DNA from: Roseomonas acroporae
GTDB lineage: Bacteria; Pseudomonadota; Alphaproteobacteria; Acetobacterales; Acetobacteraceae
Direction of reading: 5' to 3'
NCBI RefSeq assembly: GCF_023223525.1
Contig: NZ_JALPRX010000097.1
Span: forward strand, 1-57,059
DNA length: 57,059 nt
Positions 52,591 through 57,059 of this stretch are shown here, piece by piece. The notes under the pieces are model-generated. The model was not told where the DNA came from. It saw only the letters and a list, made by a program, of their open reading frames with translations, and made no database searches. Within the stretch, counting starts at the first letter, position 1. Every line of letters begins with the position of its first letter. Made by a program: the position numbers and the translations under genes.

Positions 52591-52788
52591 GGCCGGCGCC
52601 GTGCGGGCTGCCGGGCGGGCGGTTGCCGGGCCGGGGGGCGCTGCCCGCACGGGGCGTGCGCCTGTCGCGGGAGGTTTGTCGGACCATCGGGTGCGGCGGG
52701 CCTCGCGCCGCCGGACGTCCGATCCGCGGCGGTCCGCCCCTACCAGCCATCGGGAGGGCCGGGCAACCTGCCCGCCCCCCCCCGTCGC

Positions 52789-52892
52789 GGTGCGACGAAC
52801 CTGCATTCCATCGCGGTGCCCATCGCGGTGCGACGAACCTGTAGCCGCCCCGGTGCGACGAACCCGCGCCCGTCATGGCACGACGAGGCTTG
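52789..52892 (+). promoter_or_regulatory. Four spaced direct repeats upstream of the molybdopterin oxidoreductase
   Basis: GGTGCGACGAACCTG occurs at 52789-52803 and 52827-52841, as GGTGCGACGAACCCG at 52852-52866 and as GGCACGACGAGGCTTG at 52877-52892. Spacing is 38, 25 and 25 bases. They end 57 bases before the oxidoreductase start, a likely position for a regulator array. Origin-like iterons or remnants of a short duplication are alternatives. Confidence 0.5.
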
Positions 52893-52948
52893 CCCCCGGA
52901 CGCGCCCTGTGCCGCGATGCCGCCCGCGAGGGCAACGGAGAACCGGCC

Positions 52949-55084
52949 ATGGGCGAGGCGGCGTCCCGGGTGATCCCCAGCACCTGCTGGGAGTGCTCGG
53001 CCTATTGCGGCTCGCTGCTCACCGTCGGCGGCGACGGCCGGGTGACCAAGGTCGCGCCCAACCCGGCGAGCCCGGTCTCGCGCGGCGCCTTCTGCGTGAA
53101 GGGCATCCGCGCCCTGCCCGAAGCCACCTACCAGGAGGGCCGCCTGCTGCACCCGCTGCGCCGCCTCGGCGAGCGCGGCTCGGGGCGCTGGGAGCGGGTG
53201 AGCTGGGATTCGGCGCTCGACGAGATGGCCGCGCGGCTCGACGCGACGCGGCGCCGCCACGGCCCGCTCTCGCTGACGGGCGCCGTCAGCGGCGCGGCCT
53301 TCAGCCGCGGGCCGGTGATGGCGCTGCTGCTGCGCTCGCTCGGCTCGCCCAACTGGATGATCAACCAGGACCTGTGCGGCGGCTGCCGCGCCGTCAGCGA
53401 CCGGGTCACGGGCACCGCCATGACCGGCGGCGAGGACGTGGCCAACGCGGCCTGCCTGCTGGTGGTCGGCCGCAACCCGGCCGCCGCCGACCCGCCGCAA
53501 TGGATCGAGATCAGGCGCGCGAAGGAACGCGGCGCCCGCCTCGTGGTGATCGACCCGTTCCGCACCCAGGCGGCGGAGATCGCCGATCTCTGGCTGCGCC
53601 CCGAGCCCGGCACGGACGCCGCCATCGCCCTGGCGATGATCCGCCATCTGGTCGAGACCGGCGCCTGGGACCGCGGCTTCGTCGAGCGCCATTGCCACGG
53701 CTTCGACGCGCTGGCGGCGCGCGCCGCCCGCTACACGCCCGGGCACGCGGCCGCGCTGACCGGCGTGCCGGCCGACGACATCGAGCGCGCCGCCGCGATG
53801 TACGCGGACGGCCCCGCCTGCTTCCTCTCCGGCCACGGCATCGACGCGGCGAGCAACGGCGTGCAGACCTTCCGCGCCTTCCACGCCCTGGTCGCGATCA
53901 GCGGCAACCTGGACCGGCGCGGGGGCAACCGGCGTTCGAAGCGCCCGCCGGGCTTCCGCACCTGGATGGACCTGCTGCACGATCCGCGCTTCCGCCTGCC
54001 CGAGGCGGTGGCGAACCGGGCCATCGGCGCCGACCGCTACCCGCTCTGGGCCGGGCCGCTCGGCTGGCAGACCGCCTGCCACAACAGCTCGGTGCTGGAG
54101 GCGATGCTGACCGGCGAGCCCTACCCGGTGCGCGCCCTCTACGCGAGCGGCGTCAACATCGCGGTGATGTACCCGGACACGCGGCGCACCCTGGCGGCGC
54201 TGCGCTCGCTCGACTTCCTCGCGGTCGCCGCCCACACGATGACGCCGACCGCCGCCCAGGCCGATCTGGTCCTGCCCAAGACCACGGGGCTGGAGGAGGA
54301 GGAGGTCGCGCTGAACCAGAAGGTGCCCTGCGTCACCTACACCGCCGCCGCCGGGCCGCCGCAGGGCGAGGCGCGCTCGGACCTCGACATCGCGGTCGCG
54401 CTGCTCGACCGGATGCGCGCGCTCGGCGCCGTGGCGCACGAATTCCTGCCCTGGCGCAGCCGCGACGAATTCAACCGCGACCTGCTGGGCGATTCCGGCA
54501 TCGCGCTCGAGGATCTGCGCCGCGACGGCTTCGCGGAATTCCCCTATGCGCTCGGCGACTTCGATCGGCAGGTCTTCGCCACGCCGACCGGCAGGGTGGA
54601 GCTGCACTCCACGCTGATGGAGCGCTTCGGCCTCGACCCGCTGCCCGACTACGTGCCGCCGCTCGACCGGCGCGCGGTGCGGCCCGACGGGTTCCCGCTG
54701 CGCCTGCAGACCGGCATGCGCGAGAAGACCTACCACCATTCCCGCTTCCGCGAGCAGGCCTGGGCGCGCAAGGTCTCGCCCGACCCGAAGGTGCACGTGC
54801 ATCCCGAGACCGCCGCCGCGCACGGCGTGCGCGACGGCGACTGGGTGTCGATCGAGACGGCGGGCGGCCGGGGTGCCGTGCGCCTGCGCGCCGCCGTCAC
54901 CGACCGCACCCTGCCGGGCACGCTGACCACCGGCGTCGGCTGGTGGCTGCCGGAACGGCCGGCGCCGGAATTCGGCGCGCTGGAGGTGAACGTGAACGCG
55001 GCCCTGTCCTACACGGGGCCGGCGGACCCGGCGACGGGGTCGGTGGACACCGGGTCGATCCCCTGCCGGATGCGGCCGGGGTGA
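52949..55084 (+). CDS. Molybdopterin oxidoreductase (DMSO-reductase family)
   Basis: A 711-residue bis-molybdopterin guanine dinucleotide enzyme. An N-terminal 4Fe-4S site is formed by Cys13, Cys16, Cys20 and Cys49 (STCWECSAYC). WMINQDLCGGCRAVS may bear the Mo ligand. Cofactor-binding blocks include VVGRNPAAADP, VIDPFRTQAAEIAD and the C-terminal HPETAAAHGVRDGDWVSIE. No signal peptide, so it is cytoplasmic. No partner subunit is adjacent. It resembles assimilatory nitrate reductase or formate dehydrogenase-like oxidoreductases; substrate unassigned. GGAG precedes the ATG by eight bases. Confidence 0.88.
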   Translation: MGEAASRVIPSTCWECSAYCGSLLTVGGDGRVTKVAPNPASPVSRGAFCVKGIRALPEATYQEGRLLHPLRRLGERGSGRWERVSWDSALDEMAARLDATRRRHGPLSLTGAVSGAAFSRGPVMALLLRSLGSPNWMINQDLCGGCRAVSDRVTGTAMTGGEDVANAACLLVVGRNPAAADPPQWIEIRRAKERGARLVVIDPFRTQAAEIADLWLRPEPGTDAAIALAMIRHLVETGAWDRGFVERHCHGFDALAARAARYTPGHAAALTGVPADDIERAAAMYADGPACFLSGHGIDAASNGVQTFRAFHALVAISGNLDRRGGNRRSKRPPGFRTWMDLLHDPRFRLPEAVANRAIGADRYPLWAGPLGWQTACHNSSVLEAMLTGEPYPVRALYASGVNIAVMYPDTRRTLAALRSLDFLAVAAHTMTPTAAQADLVLPKTTGLEEEEVALNQKVPCVTYTAAAGPPQGEARSDLDIAVALLDRMRALGAVAHEFLPWRSRDEFNRDLLGDSGIALEDLRRDGFAEFPYALGDFDRQVFATPTGRVELHSTLMERFGLDPLPDYVPPLDRRAVRPDGFPLRLQTGMREKTYHHSRFREQAWARKVSPDPKVHVHPETAAAHGVRDGDWVSIETAGGRGAVRLRAAVTDRTLPGTLTTGVGWWLPERPAPEFGALEVNVNAALSYTGPADPATGSVDTGSIPCRMRPG

Positions 55085-55088
55085 CGGC

Positions 55089-55119
55089 GGGGAAGGCCGG
55101 AACGGCTCCAGCCTTCCCC
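55089..55119. terminator. Bidirectional terminator hairpin
   Basis: GGGGAAGGC (55089-55097) and GCCTTCCCC (55111-55119) are exactly complementary around a 13-base loop that contains CGGAACGGCTCCA, a sequence matching the end of family A hairpin 2. It lies four bases after the oxidoreductase stop and 22 bases from the convergent DUF35 gene stop. Confidence 0.6.
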
Positions 55120-55141
55120 GGCGGGCGGGTTGGCGCCCGGC

Positions 55142-55540
55142 TCAGGCCGGCGTGAACATCGCCACCGGCGGCGCGCCTTCCTCGGTGGGCTTCCACACCA
55201 GCCTCACCTTCTGGCCGATCCTCAGCGCGTCGAGGTCGCAGTCGACGATGTTGGTGACGATGCGCGGCCCCTCCGCCAGCTCCACATAGGCGATGGCGTA
55301 GGGTTCCTTGGCGCGCGTCACGCTGTAGCTGTAGATCGTGCCCTCGCCCTTCGAGGGCACCAGCTCGACGTTGGTCGAGAGGGTGAAGGGCGAGACGCCG
55401 CGCGGGTAGAAGAAGTGCTTGCCGGTGTCGCGGCACAGCCCGATCAGCAGCGTGCCCTCGCGCGCCGCGTCGAAGAAGGGCTTGTTGGTCGGGTCGACGG
55501 CGGGCGCCGGGATCTTCCGGTTCGAGGCCTGGGTCGCCAT
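55142..55540 (-). CDS. DUF35 OB-fold acyl-CoA-associated protein
   Basis: A 132-residue protein of the DUF35 (zinc ribbon plus OB fold) family. The OB part is GEGTIYSYSVTRAKEPYAIAYVELAEG; the ribbon region LCRDTGKHFFYPRG keeps only one of the usual four Cys, so zinc is probably not bound. DUF35 proteins pair with thiolase-like partners, here the gene five bases upstream. In steroid side-chain degradation such a pair acts as retro-aldolase; other pairs add acyl or acetoacetyl groups. Confidence 0.88.
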   Translation of the reverse strand: MATQASNRKIPAPAVDPTNKPFFDAAREGTLLIGLCRDTGKHFFYPRGVSPFTLSTNVELVPSKGEGTIYSYSVTRAKEPYAIAYVELAEGPRIVTNIVDCDLDALRIGQKVRLVWKPTEEGAPPVAMFTPA

Positions 55541-55545
55541 GACGC

Positions 55546-56718
55546 TCACTCCCTCTCCAGCACCAGCGTCGCGCTGCCGTGGCGGGTGCCGAGCAGCCCG
55601 CCCGTGCCGTGCGCCAGCGCCAGGTCGCAGTTCTTCACCTGCACCGCCGGGTGCGCCTCGCCGCGAAGCTGGCGCACCGCCTCGATCACCTTGGTCATGC
55701 CGCCGCGGTTGGCCGGGTGGTTGTTGCAGAGCCCGCCGCCATCCGTGTTGAAGGGCAGCTTGCCCACGCCCGAGATCAGGTTGCCGTCCGCGACGAACTT
55801 CCCGCCCTGGCCCTTCGCGCAGAAGCCGAGATCCTCGAGCTGCATCAGCACGGTGATGGTGAAGCTGTCGTAGATCGAGGCGTACTTGATGTCGGCCGGC
55901 GTCACGCCCGCCTCCTCGAAGGCGCGCGGTCCGGACCAGCGGGCGCCGGAATAGGTGAGATCGACCTCGCCGCCCATCTGGTGCTTGATCGCCTCGCCCG
56001 CGCCCTTCACCTTCACCAGCGGCCGCTTGAGCGACTTCGCGATCTCCGGCCGCGCCACGATCAGCGCGCCGCCGCCATCGCTGATGACGCAGCAGTCGAG
56101 CCGGTGCAGCGGGTCCGCCACCAGGGGCGAGTTCACCACCTCCTCGACCGTCACCACCTTCCGCAGCATGGCGTGCGGGTTGTGCTGCGCGTGGTGGCTG
56201 GCCGCGACCTTGATCCAGGCGAGCTGCTCGCTGGTCGTGCCGAACTCGTGCATGTGGCGCATCGCGCACATCGCGTAGACGTTGGCGACGGTGCGGCCGA
56301 ACGGGATCTCGAACGGGTCGTCCGGTACGTTGGCGCCCCAGGAGCGCGGCGCCGTGCCCGTCGCCATCGCCTCGGCGCGCGGCCGGCCGGCGAGGGTGAT
56401 CAGCGCGATGCTGCACTTGCCGAGCGCGATCGCCTCCGCCGCGTGCCCCACATGCGCGAGGTAGGAGGAGCCGCCCACATCGGTGCTGTCGAAGTGCCGC
56501 AGCCCCTCGAGGCCCATGTAGTCCACGATGTTGAGCGGGCCGAGGCCCGGCGCGTCGCCGGCGCAGAAATAGCCGTCGATGTCGCGCTTGGTGAGCCCCG
56601 CATCCTCGATCGCGCCCAGCGCCACCTCGGCGTGCAGCTGCGCCACGGACTTGTCGTCGGCCTTGCGCGTCGGGTGCTCGAACGCCCCCACGATGTAGGC
56701 CTTGCCGTTGATGCTCAT
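55546..56718 (-). CDS. Thiolase-fold protein of the SCP-x/Ltp2 type
   Basis: A 390-residue thiolase-superfamily protein. The nucleophilic Cys of true thiolases is not at its place: the region reads DVGGSSYLAHVGHAAEAI. The C-terminal blocks GGLCNNHPANRGGM and ALAHGTGG are retained. Lipid-transfer-like thiolases with this change act with a DUF35 partner as aldolases rather than acetyltransferases, which is the inference here. Cytoplasmic; start ATG at 56716-56718, adjacent DUF35 gene downstream. Substrate unknown. Confidence 0.88.
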   Translation of the reverse strand: MSINGKAYIVGAFEHPTRKADDKSVAQLHAEVALGAIEDAGLTKRDIDGYFCAGDAPGLGPLNIVDYMGLEGLRHFDSTDVGGSSYLAHVGHAAEAIALGKCSIALITLAGRPRAEAMATGTAPRSWGANVPDDPFEIPFGRTVANVYAMCAMRHMHEFGTTSEQLAWIKVAASHHAQHNPHAMLRKVVTVEEVVNSPLVADPLHRLDCCVISDGGGALIVARPEIAKSLKRPLVKVKGAGEAIKHQMGGEVDLTYSGARWSGPRAFEEAGVTPADIKYASIYDSFTITVLMQLEDLGFCAKGQGGKFVADGNLISGVGKLPFNTDGGGLCNNHPANRGGMTKVIEAVRQLRGEAHPAVQVKNCDLALAHGTGGLLGTRHGSATLVLERE

Positions 56719-56782
56719 GGCCGGATCATGCCCCTCCCTGCTGCGGGCCCGCGCGCGGCGCCCGCCACGTTTGCTGGGTCAC

Positions 56783-56870
56783 GTTCCCAGGGCGAGGTTC
56801 CCCAGTCCGCGTTCCTTGGGACCGCGCTCCCTGGGACCGCGCTCCCCGGGGCCGCGCTCCTTGGGACGCA
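56783..56870. repeat. Six tandem 14-15-bp units upstream of the thiolase gene
   Basis: Units GTTCCTTGGGACCGC, GCTCCCTGGGACCGC, GCTCCCCGGGGCCGC and GCTCCTTGGGACGCA follow two 14-base units. They lie 65 bases upstream of the minus-strand thiolase start in a divergent promoter region of 307 bases (56719-57025). No gene is seen in the rest. Confidence 0.75.
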
Positions 56871-57025
56871 GCCCTAGCACCGCCCGGCACGGATGGCGAG
56901 TTGCCGGGGCGGGCCCGGCCGCCCCGGCAACGGTCGCCCCGGCGATCCGGACCCCCGCCGATCCGGGCTTGGCGGCGGCCGCCGGCGCGATACTGTCTCC
57001 GACGCAAGGCAGGAGGGGCAAGCCC

Positions 57026-57059
57026 ATGGCGTCAGTCGAGTTGCAGGCCGAGCCGGAGT
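57026..57059 (+). CDS. Start of a gene running off the window
   Basis: AGGAGGGGCAAGCCC followed by ATG is a strong ribosome site. The eleven codons visible read MASVELQAEPE. Nothing can be said about function. Divergent from the thiolase gene. Confidence 0.55.
   Translation, partial: MASVELQAEPE

Noticed and set aside
52789-52892. Spaced direct repeats considered as a CRISPR or replication-iteron array
   Set aside because: Only four 15-base copies, spacers of 10-23 bases, no cas, rep or par genes, and they end just before a gene start.

Overview
The window is very GC-rich (C or G at almost every third codon position), densely coding, and reads as chromosomal DNA of a Gram-negative alphaproteobacterium. 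CMP-Kdo and heptose synthesis imply lipopolysaccharide, the rplM-rpsI-argC order is the alphaproteobacterial one, and pyrroloquinoline quinone (PQQ) genes, a SYLF protein and many Acetobacteraceae-like small secreted proteins point to Rhodospirillales, most likely Acetobacteraceae (Roseomonas-like). The family assignment is inference; no 16S gene, tRNA, transposase or phage gene is present.

Layout. 1-4741 (minus): a yejABEF-type oligopeptide ABC importer, cut at the left edge. 4942-8457: a membrane cytochrome c and a HisN-type phosphatase (minus), divergent from kdsB-pheA (plus). 8472-10684 (minus): pqqA-pqqB-pqqE, with a 25-residue pqqA and no pqqC or pqqD between. 11187-17899 (minus): SYLF protein, histidine phosphatase, a two-gene ABC-2 exporter and two coupled genes for degenerate EAL-like proteins. 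17961-21261 (plus): phosphoesterase, hldE, aroQ. 21539-25297 (minus): coiled-coil membrane protein, MBL-fold enzyme, monooxygenase-like small protein. 25507-33417 (plus): C13 (legumain-like) peptidase, thiamine-diphosphate enzyme, efflux adaptor plus TolC protein, diguanylate cyclase. 33457-36463 (minus): gamma-carbonic anhydrase, argC, rpsI, rplM with a recognisable promoter. 36693-45860: small membrane and secreted proteins, a second thiamine-diphosphate enzyme, a papain-like candidate, an MFS transporter, endonuclease V and a second MBL-fold enzyme. 45945-50024: separate Hpt protein, hybrid histidine kinase and periplasmic binding protein, probably one signalling module. 50386-57059: CinA-type deamidase, three small proteins, a molybdopterin oxidoreductase, a DUF35/thiolase pair and the first codons of another gene.

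The most unusual content is between the genes. Two families of roughly 105-bp structured repeats recur. Family A (8 full or partial copies) is a double hairpin whose inner stem changes by compensatory substitutions. Every copy lies in a gap between co-directional genes and is oriented the same way relative to transcription, reading as a terminator-like hairpin plus T-rich run followed by a second hairpin. Family B (4 near-complete or long copies plus fragments) sits directly at stop codons; in three cases its terminal trinucleotide is the TAG stop of the neighbouring gene. Many conserved enzymes here also carry in-frame simple-sequence expansions (YejA, PheA, HldE, the phosphoesterase, the coiled-coil protein, an MBL enzyme, the C13 peptidase).
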